From contig NZ_JACHNY010000002.1 in assembly GCF_014199625.1 (NCBI RefSeq), positions 186,001-250,000 of the forward strand: a stretch of DNA of 64,000 bases, in the 5' to 3' direction. The position numbers and the translations under genes were made by a program. Numbering within the stretch: position 1 is the first letter of the stretch; each line of letters opens with the position of its first letter. Of this stretch, positions 1 to 8,272 are shown piece after piece. The notes under the pieces were generated by a model. The model was not told the DNA's origin, did not search any database, and saw only the letters and a program-made list of their open reading frames with translations. This stretch comes from Sphingomonas abaci (GTDB lineage Bacteria > Pseudomonadota > Alphaproteobacteria > Sphingomonadales > Sphingomonadaceae).

Positions 1-792
1 CGCCATCGAGTCGCGCGCGACGTTCAGCACCGCCCGCGGCGTGCAGTTGAACGCATTGTGCTCGGCGGTGAAGACATGGCCGCGATGGCGGACATTTTCG
101 GGCATTGCCTTGCTGTCCCAGCCATTGCCGCCGATCAGGAACCGGCGATCGGCCAGCAACGCGGCAGGACGCAGGAAGAATTCCTCTACCCGCGCCTCGC
201 GGTCGGGCAGCCGGTTGCCGAGGAATGCCAGGTCGCAGGCGAAGCGCGGGTCGGGCGGCACCGGATGATGGGTGCTGGGATCGAGCGCGTTGTAAACCGG
301 CACGCATTCGGCCGCGCCGAAGCCGCGATAGGCGTCGACCACCGGATCGCCACCGCCATAGGTCAGCACCAGGTCGAGATCGGGCAGCGCGGCGCGCACC
401 GGATGGCCGGGATCGGCGCGCATTTCGTCCAGCGTCGCGGCGGCATCGACGTCCCAGAAGATCTTGAGCGCCTGGCGGTTCGCATGGGCGACGATACCCT
501 CCAGCAGTTCCCGGTCGAACACGCCGACGCCATTGGCCTTGACAACGATATCGGCGTCGCGCGCCTCGGCCAGCACGCCCTGCACCGCCTCGATCGTCGC
601 GGGATAGACGACCGAGCGCGCCCAGGAGGGCGGATCGATGTCGCGATGCTGCTGCCGGTCGAATGCATCGGGTTCGTAGAAGCTGATCTCGTGCCCACGC
701 TCGGCGAGCGCGCGCAGGATGCCGCGATAATAGGTGGCGGCCCCGTTCCAGTAAGACGAGAGCAGGCTGGAGCCGTAAAAGGCGATCTTCAC
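1..792 (-). CDS. CgeB-like glycosyltransferase, 3' end beyond window
   Basis: 264 codons are visible, open to the window edge. Translation from GTG at 792 begins VKIAFYGSSLLSSYWNGAAT and continues with a Rossmann-like N-terminal half, then LTYGGGDPVVDAYRGFGA, then LAFLGNRLPDREARVEEFF and the stretch HRGHVFTAEHNAFNCTPRA, the usual order in CgeB/DUF3880-type GT-B proteins (N-terminal acceptor half, C-terminal Glyco_trans_1_2 nucleotide-sugar half). The GTG overlaps the TGA of the preceding CgeB-like gene by 4 bp (GTGA), so it is probably translationally coupled and the last visible member of the five-gene minus-strand operon. Donor and acceptor are unknown. It is not closely similar to its neighbour but has the same architecture, suggesting two successive sugar transfers on one glycan. 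Confidence 0.75.
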   Translation of the reverse strand, partial: MKIAFYGSSLLSSYWNGAATYYRGILRALAERGHEISFYEPDAFDRQQHRDIDPPSWARSVVYPATIEAVQGVLAEARDADIVVKANGVGVFDRELLEGIVAHANRQALKIFWDVDAAATLDEMRADPGHPVRAALPDLDLVLTYGGGDPVVDAYRGFGAAECVPVYNALDPSTHHPVPPDPRFACDLAFLGNRLPDREARVEEFFLRPAALLADRRFLIGGNGWDSKAMPENVRHRGHVFTAEHNAFNCTPRAVLNVARDSMA

Positions 793-1901
793 GCGGCGTT
801 CCTTCGATTGGGCAGGGCGTCCAGCGTGGCGAGGATCGCCATCAGCTCGTCGACGCGGTGGGCGCAGGTGTGGCGGGCCAGGATCGTCTCCAGCCCGGCG
901 GCGGCGAGCGACCGGCGCAGATCGGCATCCTCGCGCAAGGCCCGCAGGGTCCGCGTCATCGCGTCGCCGTCGGCGGCGAAGAGGAAGTCGGTGCCTGGGC
1001 GGAACAGATGCTCGGCATCCTCCCATGGCGCGGAGGCGAGCGGGATGCCGCAGGCCAGCGCCTCGAACACCCGGATCGTCGGGATGCCGGGCAACAGGCT
1101 GGTGTAATAGCGACGCGGCACGTGGACGGTCGCCAGCGCCCGCGCGAAGATCGCGGGTGCCGCCGCATTGGGGGCCCAGCCATGATAGGTCGCGCCCGCC
1201 GCCGCCAGCATCGCCCTGGCCTCGTCCGGATAGCGGACGCCGTAGATGTCGAGCGGCAAGCCAGCGGCGCGGGCGGGTTCGAGCAGATAGTCCGCGATCT
1301 CTCGCGTGCGCTCGCCATCGCCCCAATTGCCGATCCAGACCAGGCCCGCGCGCACGCCGTCCTCGGCCGGCGGGTGGAAGCGGCGGGGATCGGCGGCCTC
1401 GTGCCAGGTCCAGACCCGCTCGCCCCAGCCCCAGCCGCGATAGACGCGGGCAAGCGTCTCGCCGAACGCCAGCACGCCGTCATAGCCGCTGAGGTCGTAG
1501 GCGCGCATCTCGTCGGGCGCGCTGACCGCGCGGTGATGCGTGTCGTGGAAGAGCAGCGTGAAGCGCGCGCCCCGCTTGCGTAGCGTGCCGAGCGTCGCGA
1601 CCAGGTCATGGTCGTTCCATTCATGGACGATGACGAGGTCGGCATCCTCCGCCTGCGCGGCGACGGCCTCGGCGAGCGGCACGCTGCGATCGGCGAGTTC
1701 GGGATAGGCGCTGCGATAGGGAGCGAGCGCCGTCTCGCCATGGTCGGCGAGCAGGTTGGTCAGACTCCAGGGCGCGGGCGGCGCGATCGCGGTGACGTCG
1801 TGCCCGCGTGCGACCAGCTCGCTCAGCACGCCGCGCACGAAATGCGCATTGCCATGGTTCCAGCAGGATTCGAGGCTGTGGGTGAAGTAGACGATCTTCA
1901 T
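789..1901 (-). CDS. CgeB-like glycosyltransferase
   Basis: 370 residues, ATG start overlapping the upstream GT4 stop (ATGA). The N-terminal half begins MKIVYFTHSLESCWNHGNAHF and has a VIVHEWNDHDL strand; the C-terminal half holds the nucleotide-sugar-binding pattern FEALACGIPLASAPWEDAEH near residues 290-310, followed by FRPGTDFLFA, as in Glyco_trans_1_2/CgeB proteins. Predicted to be a cytosolic GT-B transferase; no signal peptide or membrane segment is seen. The operon context (two SDR epimerases, a GT4 enzyme and a second CgeB-like gene) indicates assembly of an oligosaccharide or glycosylated small molecule. CgeB itself is a Bacillus spore-outermost-layer glycosylation protein; here the family name denotes fold only. 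Confidence 0.8.
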   Translation of the reverse strand: MKIVYFTHSLESCWNHGNAHFVRGVLSELVARGHDVTAIAPPAPWSLTNLLADHGETALAPYRSAYPELADRSVPLAEAVAAQAEDADLVIVHEWNDHDLVATLGTLRKRGARFTLLFHDTHHRAVSAPDEMRAYDLSGYDGVLAFGETLARVYRGWGWGERVWTWHEAADPRRFHPPAEDGVRAGLVWIGNWGDGERTREIADYLLEPARAAGLPLDIYGVRYPDEARAMLAAAGATYHGWAPNAAAPAIFARALATVHVPRRYYTSLLPGIPTIRVFEALACGIPLASAPWEDAEHLFRPGTDFLFAADGDAMTRTLRALREDADLRRSLAAAGLETILARHTCAHRVDELMAILATLDALPNRRNAA

Positions 1902-3007
1902 GCCGCCACCTGTCCGGCCGCTGGCACCGGTCCGGCGGCCCGGTCGAGCAGCCGGTCGTAGATTGCAATCATCCCCGCCGCCATCGCCGCTGGGGCATAG
2001 GAGGCGGCCCGCGCCCGCGCCTGGGCGCCGTTGGCGAGGCGGAGCGGCGCGTCGGCGGCCAGCGTGCCGATCGCGTCGGCGAAGCCATCGACATCGTCCG
2101 GATCGACGAACAGCGCCGCGCCGTCCCAGAGTTCGCGAAACGTCGGAATATCGGACAGCACCAGCGCACAGCCGGCCAGCGCCGCCTCCAGCACCGCCAG
2201 TCCGAACGGCTCGTAGCGCGTGGCGGAGGCGAACACCGGTCGGGCCGACAGGATGTCGGCGATGGCCCGCTCGCCCAGCGACCCGAGCGGCACCACATGC
2301 TCGAACACCACCGTCTCGCCATGCGGGCCGGTGCAGGGGCCGGCCGCCTTGAACGGCACCGCCAGCCGCGCGGCGGCCCGGTCGAGCGTCGCGGCATTCT
2401 TGCCCCGGTCCCAGAGCCGGCCGGCGGTGAAGGCGAAGTCCTGGGGCGGGGCGCTGCGTGGGCGCAGGTTGCGGCCGTTATGCACCACCGTCATCCGGCC
2501 CGGGGCCAAGCCATGCGCGTGCGCGGTCGCGGCGGCGAAGGCGGCGCTGGGCGCGACCACGGCATCGGCCGCCGCCAGGCCGCGCGCGGTCAGCGCCGCC
2601 TGCCAGGCGAGGTCGTCGGGCAGGGGGCCGATCCCGGCCGCCGCCCACCAGGTGGCGACGCAGCTATGCGCCACCGCCACCACCGGCATCGCGAAGGGCG
2701 CGGCGGCAAAGGCGGGCTGGTTGAGCTGCACCAGATCGGCCCCGCGCTGTTGGGCCAGCCGGGCAATGGCGGCGCCGGTCGCCGCGACCATGGCCGCATC
2801 GCCGGACAGCCAGTCGAGCGCCAGGCCCGTGTCGATCAGCGTCGCACCCACCGCTTGCGCCCGCCGTCGCTGGCCCGCATCGGGGGGCGGCCCGATCACC
2901 GCCAGTTCGACCTGATAGCCGCTGCCCGCCAGTCCGGCGGCGAGTTCGGTCGCATATTGCCAGACGCCGCCGACCGTATCGACGGTCATCAGCAGTCGAG
3001 CGGTCAC
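1898..3007 (-). CDS. Family 4 glycosyltransferase
   Basis: 369 residues from GTG at 3007, which overlaps the TGA of the upstream epimerase (GTGA). The same frame is open further upstream, but the extra residues are arginine-rich and overlap the epimerase, so the coupled GTG is preferred. N-terminal GT-B signature VDTVGGVWQYATELAAGL (first 25 residues); C-terminal EPFGLAVLEAALAGCALVLS gives the E-x7-E motif typical of retaining GT4 enzymes, followed by FRELWDGAALFVDPDD. Likely a cytosolic enzyme transferring a sugar from an NDP-donor made by the two epimerases encoded just upstream. Acceptor unknown. Confidence 0.85.
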   Translation of the reverse strand: MTARLLMTVDTVGGVWQYATELAAGLAGSGYQVELAVIGPPPDAGQRRRAQAVGATLIDTGLALDWLSGDAAMVAATGAAIARLAQQRGADLVQLNQPAFAAAPFAMPVVAVAHSCVATWWAAAGIGPLPDDLAWQAALTARGLAAADAVVAPSAAFAAATAHAHGLAPGRMTVVHNGRNLRPRSAPPQDFAFTAGRLWDRGKNAATLDRAAARLAVPFKAAGPCTGPHGETVVFEHVVPLGSLGERAIADILSARPVFASATRYEPFGLAVLEAALAGCALVLSDIPTFRELWDGAALFVDPDDVDGFADAIGTLAADAPLRLANGAQARARAASYAPAAMAAGMIAIYDRLLDRAAGPVPAAGQVAA

Positions 3008-4056
3008 GCCGCGACCTCGACGCGGGTCCGCGCGGCGGTGCCCTCGCGGCGCAGCCAGTCGGCCAGGTCGGCGACGCCGTCGCGCCAGCCAATCCGCTCG
3101 CCCAGCTCCAGCGCCTGGGTCGCGGCGCGCGTGTCGGCGACGAAATAGCGCTGGTCGCCCGCGCGCCATTCGGCGTGGCGCACCGCGACCGGCCGACCGA
3201 TCAGGTCGCCGATATGGTCGAGCAACTGACGCAGGCTGACCGCATTGTCCGGCCCGCCGCCCAGGTTGAAGGCGCGGCCCGCCACCCGGTCGATATCGCG
3301 CCACGCGGTCAGATAGGCGTCGACCGCATCGCGCACGTCGAGGATGTCGCGCACCTGATGTCCGTCGCCATAGAGGGTAATCGGCTCGCCGCGCAGCGCC
3401 CGGATCAGGAAATGCGCGACCCAGCCCTGGTCCTCGGTTCCCATCTGGCGCTGACCATAGATGCAGCTCATCCGCATCACCGCGGTGCGCAGGCCGAAGC
3501 TGCGGGCGTAATCCAGCACATATTGGTCGGCCGCCCCCTTGGAACAGCCATAGGGCGTGTGGAAGTCGAGCGGCCGCGCCTCGCCGATGCCATGCGCACG
3601 CACGTCGGCGTCGACGGGCCGATAGGCGCCGTCCTCCAGCACGAAGTCGAGATCGGCCAGGTCGCCGTAAACCTTATTGGTAGAGGCGAAGACCATGGGC
3701 ACGTGCGGCGCGCGGATGCGCAGCGCCTCCAGCAGGTGCATCGTCCCCTGGATGTTGATGCCGAAGTCGGCGACCGGATCGACCAGGCTGGTCGTCACCG
3801 CCACCTGCGCGGCGAAGTGGAAGACCGCGCTGGACCCCGCGACCGCGTCGGCCAGCCGGTCGCCGTTGCGGATGTCCGCCTGGTCGAAGCGGATGCGGTC
3901 GCCATGCCGATCACGCAGCCAGGCCAGGTTGCGCTCGGTGCCCGGCCGGGCGAGCGAGTCGTAGACCCGTACCGTCTTCCCTTCGCTGGCCAGTCGATCG
4001 GCCAGATTGGCGCCGATGAACCCCGCGCCGCCGGTGATCAGGACCGGCAGGTTCAT
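3004..4056 (-). CDS. NAD-dependent sugar epimerase, CDP-paratose 2-epimerase-like
   Basis: 350-residue extended SDR. ATG at 4056 overlaps the upstream epimerase stop by 4 bp (ATGA). The Rossmann motif GGAGFIGANLADRL is at residues 8-21 and the catalytic YGCSK motif follows HTP. HTPYGCSKGAADQYVLDYA together with MSCIYGQRQMGTEDQGW resembles CDP-paratose/tyvelose 2-epimerases more than GalE or dTDP-glucose dehydratases, so a 2-epimerase acting on an NDP-deoxysugar is plausible, but substrate cannot be read from sequence. It would supply an activated sugar to the three glycosyltransferases encoded downstream in the same operon. Confidence 0.8.
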   Translation of the reverse strand: MNLPVLITGGAGFIGANLADRLASEGKTVRVYDSLARPGTERNLAWLRDRHGDRIRFDQADIRNGDRLADAVAGSSAVFHFAAQVAVTTSLVDPVADFGINIQGTMHLLEALRIRAPHVPMVFASTNKVYGDLADLDFVLEDGAYRPVDADVRAHGIGEARPLDFHTPYGCSKGAADQYVLDYARSFGLRTAVMRMSCIYGQRQMGTEDQGWVAHFLIRALRGEPITLYGDGHQVRDILDVRDAVDAYLTAWRDIDRVAGRAFNLGGGPDNAVSLRQLLDHIGDLIGRPVAVRHAEWRAGDQRYFVADTRAATQALELGERIGWRDGVADLADWLRREGTAARTRVEVAA

Positions 4057-5168
4057 GCCACCAGCCCGCGCTTCTCGAGTTCGGCGCGCGCGGTCGCCAC
4101 CCGGTCCTCGGCGGTCTGCTCGGCGACCCATTCGGCGAGTTCGGCCAGCCCCTGGCCGAAATCCTGTCGCGCCTCGAAGTCCAGCGTCTCGCGGGCCAGC
4201 GTCGCGTCGCAGAAACAATGGCGAATGTCGCCGATCCGCGCCTTGCCGACAATCTCGGGCGCGATGTCGTTCTTGCCCATGGCGCGCGCCAACTCGGTCG
4301 CCACCTCGGTGACCGAGCGGTCATGGCCGGACCCGATGTTGAACGTACCGCCCGCCGCCTGGGGCAGCACCAGCGCATCGGCGAAGGCGCGCGCCACGTC
4401 GGAGACATGGACGAAGTCGCGCCGCTGCTCGCCATCCTCGAAGATCATCGGCTGCTGCCCGTTGAGCAGGCGCGAGGCGAAGATGGCGAGGACGCCCGTA
4501 TACGGGTTGGACAGTGCCTGGCCGGGGCCATAGACGTTGAACAGGCGCAGGCACACGCCCTCCATGCCGTAAGGCGCGGCCATGATGTGGGTGGTGCGCT
4601 CCTGCACATATTTGTTGAGTGCGTAGATGGAGGACAGCGCCGGTCGCTTCCATTCGGGCGTCGCCACCGGGGTCAACGGGCGGCCCTGCGCATCGACCGG
4701 CTCCCAGTTGGAGAGGCCGTCGCGCAGGTTGTGCCGCTCGGCATCCTGCACGATCGCGCCGTCCGCGTCGCGGTACAGCCCCTCGCCATAGATCGACATG
4801 GAGGAGGCGGTGACCACGCGGCGCACCGGCCGGTCGATCAGCTTCTCGAACAGCACGGCGGTGCCGACATCGTTGGTCGAGGTGTAGCGCTCCACCTCGT
4901 ACATCGACTGGCCGACGCCGACCTCGGCCGCCAGATGGATGACGCTGTCCACGCCCTGCAACGCCTTGGCGACGACATCGCCGTTGCGCACGTCCCCCCG
5001 GACCAGTTCGACCGCGTCGTTGAGGAGCGGGGGCCGTTCGACATCGCCATGGACCTGTTCGATCAGGCTGTCGAGCACACGCACGCGGTCGCCGCGGCGC
5101 AGCAGTTCATCCGCGACGAAGCGGCCAATGAAGCCGGCCCCGCCGGTGATCAGGACCGTCTCACTCAC
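4053..5168 (-). CDS. NAD-dependent epimerase/dehydratase, extended SDR
   Basis: 371 residues, the first gene of the minus-strand glycan operon. The NAD-binding motif GGAGFIGRFVADEL is at residues 8-21; the catalytic triad is represented by SSMSIYGEG (serine) and YALNK (Tyr-x3-Lys). FNVYGPGQ and DGEQRRDFVHVSDVA are standard for sugar-nucleotide epimerases and dehydratases. The C-terminal FNIGSGHDRSVTEVA follows the family pattern. Its substrate may be UDP-glucose/galactose or glucuronate, but no specificity residue is decisive. It overlaps the next gene by 4 bp and reads away from the divergent histidine-phosphatase operon across a 215-bp gap that holds two inverted repeats. Confidence 0.85.
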   Translation of the reverse strand: MSETVLITGGAGFIGRFVADELLRRGDRVRVLDSLIEQVHGDVERPPLLNDAVELVRGDVRNGDVVAKALQGVDSVIHLAAEVGVGQSMYEVERYTSTNDVGTAVLFEKLIDRPVRRVVTASSMSIYGEGLYRDADGAIVQDAERHNLRDGLSNWEPVDAQGRPLTPVATPEWKRPALSSIYALNKYVQERTTHIMAAPYGMEGVCLRLFNVYGPGQALSNPYTGVLAIFASRLLNGQQPMIFEDGEQRRDFVHVSDVARAFADALVLPQAAGGTFNIGSGHDRSVTEVATELARAMGKNDIAPEIVGKARIGDIRHCFCDATLARETLDFEARQDFGQGLAELAEWVAEQTAEDRVATARAELEKRGLVA

Positions 5169-5274
5169 CGCGCCACCTCATTGATCGAGGTCAACGACAA
5201 GCGGCAGTCCCTCGTGAAACATGCTGGCACCATCGGTTCCTCCCCATCCGCCCAAAAAATCGCTACGGGGATGA

Positions 5275-5297
5275 AACAAAGCATCTTCTTCTTTGTT
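5275..5297. promoter_or_regulatory. Inverted repeat in divergent promoter region
   Basis: AACAAAG (5275-5281) and CTTTGTT (5291-5297) are perfect 7-bp arms around a 9-nt pyrimidine-rich spacer, in the only A+T-rich part of the 215-bp gap between the divergent glycan operon and the phosphatase operon. Position and symmetry suit a dimeric repressor or activator site; no binding protein is identified. Confidence 0.4.
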
Positions 5298-5307
5298 CCT
5301 AATGGCT

Positions 5308-5323
5308 TGAGGTACAAACCTCA
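5308..5323. promoter_or_regulatory. Second inverted repeat in divergent promoter region
   Basis: TGAGGT (5308-5313) and ACCTCA (5318-5323) are perfect arms around ACAA, 10 bp beyond the first repeat and 60 bp before the TTG start of the phosphatase gene. It could be an operator half of a two-site control region or a small hairpin in the plus-strand 5' leader. Confidence 0.35.
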
Positions 5324-5383
5324 TGATCCGTATCAAGTCGGTCCGACGGTTCCGCGGGCCCTGGCAAAGGGGAATCCAGCGTT

Positions 5384-5980
5384 TTGACGGCGACGTTGCT
5401 GCTGATCCGCCATGCCGCGCATGGCCATCTCGACCGCCGGCTGTCGGGGCGGATGCCGGGCGTGCCCTTGAGCGCGGCGGGGCGCGACCAGGCGGCGGCG
5501 CTGGCGCAGCGTCTCGCGGGCACGCGGATCGACTGGATCGACGCCTCACCGCTCGAGCGCACGCGCGACACGGCGGCGGCTGTCGCCGGACCGCACGGCC
5601 TGGTGCCGGCGGAAGCGCCCGACCTGATCGAGATCGACATGGGCGACTGGACCGGCCGCGCCTTCGACACGCTGACCGACGACCCCGACTGGGGGCGCTG
5701 GAACCAGGAGCGGGGCGCCGCGCGCATCCCCGGCGGCGAGACGATGGCGGAGGCGCAGGCGCGGATCCTGGCGCATCTCCGCCGCGTCGCGGCCGAGCGG
5801 CCGGGCACCACCGGCGCGCTGGTGACGCATAGCGACATGATCCGGGGCGCGGTGGCGGGGGTGCTCGGCCTGTCGCTGGACCATGTGCTACGCTTCGACA
5901 TCGATCCCGCCTCGGTCACGCGGGTGGTGATGGGTGATTGGGGCGCACGGCTGCTCGCTCTGAACGAGACGGCTGGCTGA
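5384..5980 (+). CDS. Histidine phosphatase family protein
   Basis: 198 residues from a TTG codon preceded by AAGGGGAA. The phosphohistidine motif LLLIRHAAHG is at residues 5-14, with SPLERTRDTAAAV (second arginine) and the C-terminal VTHSDMIRGAVAG (second catalytic His), the order seen in cobC/alpha-ribazole-phosphatase-like and phosphoglycerate-mutase-like enzymes. Cytosolic, substrate unknown; in this context a sugar phosphate or phosphorylated intermediate is reasonable. It opens the plus-strand operon, 40 nt ahead of the GH-A-like gene. Confidence 0.85.
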   Translation: MTATLLLIRHAAHGHLDRRLSGRMPGVPLSAAGRDQAAALAQRLAGTRIDWIDASPLERTRDTAAAVAGPHGLVPAEAPDLIEIDMGDWTGRAFDTLTDDPDWGRWNQERGAARIPGGETMAEAQARILAHLRRVAAERPGTTGALVTHSDMIRGAVAGVLGLSLDHVLRFDIDPASVTRVVMGDWGARLLALNETAG

Positions 5981-6020
5981 GCCGCTCCGGACCACGACGA
6001 AATCCCTGAAAGGTTGCACG

Positions 6021-6947
6021 ATGATCGAAGCCGCGATGTTCTGGAACGAACCGAACAACAAGTCGCACTGGGACCCGGAGCTCGATCCCGACTGGTCGAT
6101 CTTCGCCGACACCGTGACGCGGGCCGGGCAGGCGGTGGCGGCGATCAATCCGGCGATCACCCGCGTGCTGGGCGGCATGTCGCCGATCGACCCGCAATGG
6201 GTGCGGCGGATCGAGGCGCATGGCGGGCTGGACGCGGTGGACGTGATCGCGGTGCACGGCTTCCCGCTCGACTGGAACCTGTGGTCGATCCACGACTGGC
6301 CGGCCAAGGTCGCCGAGATCGAGGCGGTGACGACCAAGCCGGTCTGGGTGACCGAGGTCGGCGTCGGTTCGTTCGGCGCGGAGGAGGTGCAGGTGTTCGG
6401 CGTCAAGCGCACCGCCGAGCTGCTGGTCGGCCGCGTGCCGCGCATCTTCTGGTATTCGCTGTTCGACCTGCCGATGGAATGGGGGGCCACCACCCGCCAT
6501 CGCGAGGCGGAGGGGTCGAGCTATTACCGCCATTTCTACATGGGACTGATCCGGCCGGACGGCACGCCCAAGCCGGCGCTCGACGAATATGCCAAGGTCG
6601 CCGCCGAGATGGGGCTGATGCAGTGGTTCCACTACCAGGACCCGCGGCTGGACGATGCCGTCGCCTGGCTGAAGCGGCTGGGCACGAAGAAGCTGCGCAC
6701 CGGCTTGTCCTGGGCCGACAGTTTCCGCCCCAACGCGATCGACTGGTTCGACCGGCAGATGGAGGCGCTGCAGGATTTCGACCTGACGGTCACCTTCTGC
6801 TTCACGCCCGAGCATCTGGGCGTCCAGCCGCACCACACCAGCCCGGCGCGCGAGCCGCAGGCCTTCGCGGATTTCTGTGCCTGGATGATCGATCGCTATG
6901 CACCCGCCCGCGTGGTGGCGCCGCAGCCGCTCGGCGTCCTGGCCTGA
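6021..6947 (+). CDS. GH-A clan glycosidase-like protein with apparently permuted barrel
   Basis: 308 residues, ATG preceded by GAAAGG. The protein opens with AMFWNEPNNKSHW, so the acid/base Glu (E10, end of strand beta-4 in GH-A barrels) lies at the very N-terminus; VWVTEVGVG provides a nucleophile-like Glu at E112 (beta-7). Residues 140-185 (IFWYSLFD, YMGLIRPDGTPKPAL) match the end of GH39/GH5-like barrels. Residues about 210-293 then read LKRLGTKKLRTGLSW, DWFDRQMEAL, DLTVTFCFTPEH and FADFCAWMIDRYA, which look like beta-1 to alpha-3 of the same fold. The order beta-4..8 then beta-1..3 suggests circular permutation. No signal peptide. No upstream in-frame start exists that would restore a normal N-terminus. 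Could also be a remnant of a tandem-barrel enzyme. Confidence 0.7.
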   Translation: MIEAAMFWNEPNNKSHWDPELDPDWSIFADTVTRAGQAVAAINPAITRVLGGMSPIDPQWVRRIEAHGGLDAVDVIAVHGFPLDWNLWSIHDWPAKVAEIEAVTTKPVWVTEVGVGSFGAEEVQVFGVKRTAELLVGRVPRIFWYSLFDLPMEWGATTRHREAEGSSYYRHFYMGLIRPDGTPKPALDEYAKVAAEMGLMQWFHYQDPRLDDAVAWLKRLGTKKLRTGLSWADSFRPNAIDWFDRQMEALQDFDLTVTFCFTPEHLGVQPHHTSPAREPQAFADFCAWMIDRYAPARVVAPQPLGVLA

Positions 6948-6990
6948 CTGAGATGAAGGCGCACCGCCGGGACCCGCGCTAGCCGGATGC

Positions 6991-8259
6991 ATGGCACGCG
7001 ACACAACCGGCAGGACCGGCTTTTTCCGAACGATCGGCACCGGCATCATCACCGGCGCGGCGGACGACGATCCGTCGGCGATCGGCACCTATGCGGCGGC
7101 GGGGGCGCGGTTCGGCTTCGGCTTCCTGTGGATCGCGCCGGTGCTGCTGCCGATGATGTTCGTCGTCACCTATCTGTCGGCGAAGCTGGGGCGGGTGTAT
7201 GGCAAGGGCCTGTTCGCGGCGGTGCGCGACCGTTATCCGCGCTGGTTGCTCTGGCCGCTGATGCTGGGGGCCTTCGCCGGCAACGTCATCGAGGCGGCGG
7301 CCAATCTGGGCGGCGTCGGCGCGGCGCTCAACCTGCTCGTGCCGTTGCCGGTGCCGGCGCTGGTGGTGATCGTCGCCCTGCTGGTGATCGGCTTCCAGCT
7401 GTTCGGCAGCTACCGTCTGCTCCGGCGCATCTTCCGCTGGCTGACGCTGGCGCTGTTCAGCTACGTCGCCGCCGCGATCCTGGCGCATCCGGACTGGCTG
7501 GCGGTGGCGCGGGCGACGCTGGTGCCGCGCGTGCAGTTCGATGCCGCCTTCCTGTCGATGATCGTCGCGTGCATCGGCACGTCGCTGTCCGCCTATGTCT
7601 ATACCTGGCAGTCGAACCAGGAGGTCGAGGAGCAGATCGACCAGGGGAGGACGACCGCGGCCGCGCGGCGGGGCGCGAGCTCGGCCGAGCTGGCCCGGTC
7701 GCGTCGCGACGTGTTCGTCGGCATGATCTTCGCCAACCTCATTCTCTATTTCATCATCCTGTCGACCGCCACGACGCTGCATCCCCAGGGGATACTGCAC
7801 GTCGACAGCGCGGCGCAGGCGGCGCAGGCGCTCGAACCCCTGGCGGGGTCGGCGGCGAAGCTGCTGTTCGTTCTGGGCGTGGTCGGCGTCGGCTTCCTGG
7901 CGGTGCCGGTGATGACGACGGGCGCGGCCTACGATCTGGTGCAGGGGGTGGGGGCCAAGGGCGACCTTCACGCCCGCATCGGCGAGGCCAAGCTGTTCTA
8001 CGGCGTCATCGCGCTGGTCACCACGGTCGCGGTCGGGCTCAACTTCCTTGGGTTCAACCCGATGAAGGCGCTGGTCTGGTCGGGGATCGTGCAGGGCTTT
8101 TCGGTACCGCCGCTCCTCTGCGTCATGCTGCTGATGTGCAACGATCGTGGCATGATGGGCGACCGGGTCAACCGGCGCACCACCAACATCCTGGGCGGGG
8201 TGACGACGGCGGCGACCTTCGCCGCGACCGGCAGCCTCGTCTACACATGGTTCAGCTGA
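6991..8259 (+). CDS. Nramp-family divalent metal transporter-like protein
   Basis: 422 residues, strongly hydrophobic with about 11 membrane segments. The first helix carries GAADDDPSAIGTYAAAGARF where classical Nramp Mn/Fe transporters have DPGN, and the sixth-helix region reads TSLSAYVYTWQSNQEVEEQ where classical members have an MPH motif. This pair of signatures belongs to a widespread Nramp-related bacterial branch whose substrate is not established, so Mn2+ or Fe2+ transport should not be assumed. It lies 43 nt after the GH-A-like gene and 13 nt before the MDR gene, within one plus-strand transcription unit, an odd position for a metal transporter. Confidence 0.85.
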   Translation: MARDTTGRTGFFRTIGTGIITGAADDDPSAIGTYAAAGARFGFGFLWIAPVLLPMMFVVTYLSAKLGRVYGKGLFAAVRDRYPRWLLWPLMLGAFAGNVIEAAANLGGVGAALNLLVPLPVPALVVIVALLVIGFQLFGSYRLLRRIFRWLTLALFSYVAAAILAHPDWLAVARATLVPRVQFDAAFLSMIVACIGTSLSAYVYTWQSNQEVEEQIDQGRTTAAARRGASSAELARSRRDVFVGMIFANLILYFIILSTATTLHPQGILHVDSAAQAAQALEPLAGSAAKLLFVLGVVGVGFLAVPVMTTGAAYDLVQGVGAKGDLHARIGEAKLFYGVIALVTTVAVGLNFLGFNPMKALVWSGIVQGFSVPPLLCVMLLMCNDRGMMGDRVNRRTTNILGGVTTAATFAATGSLVYTWFS

Positions 8260-8272
8260 TCAAGGAACAGGC

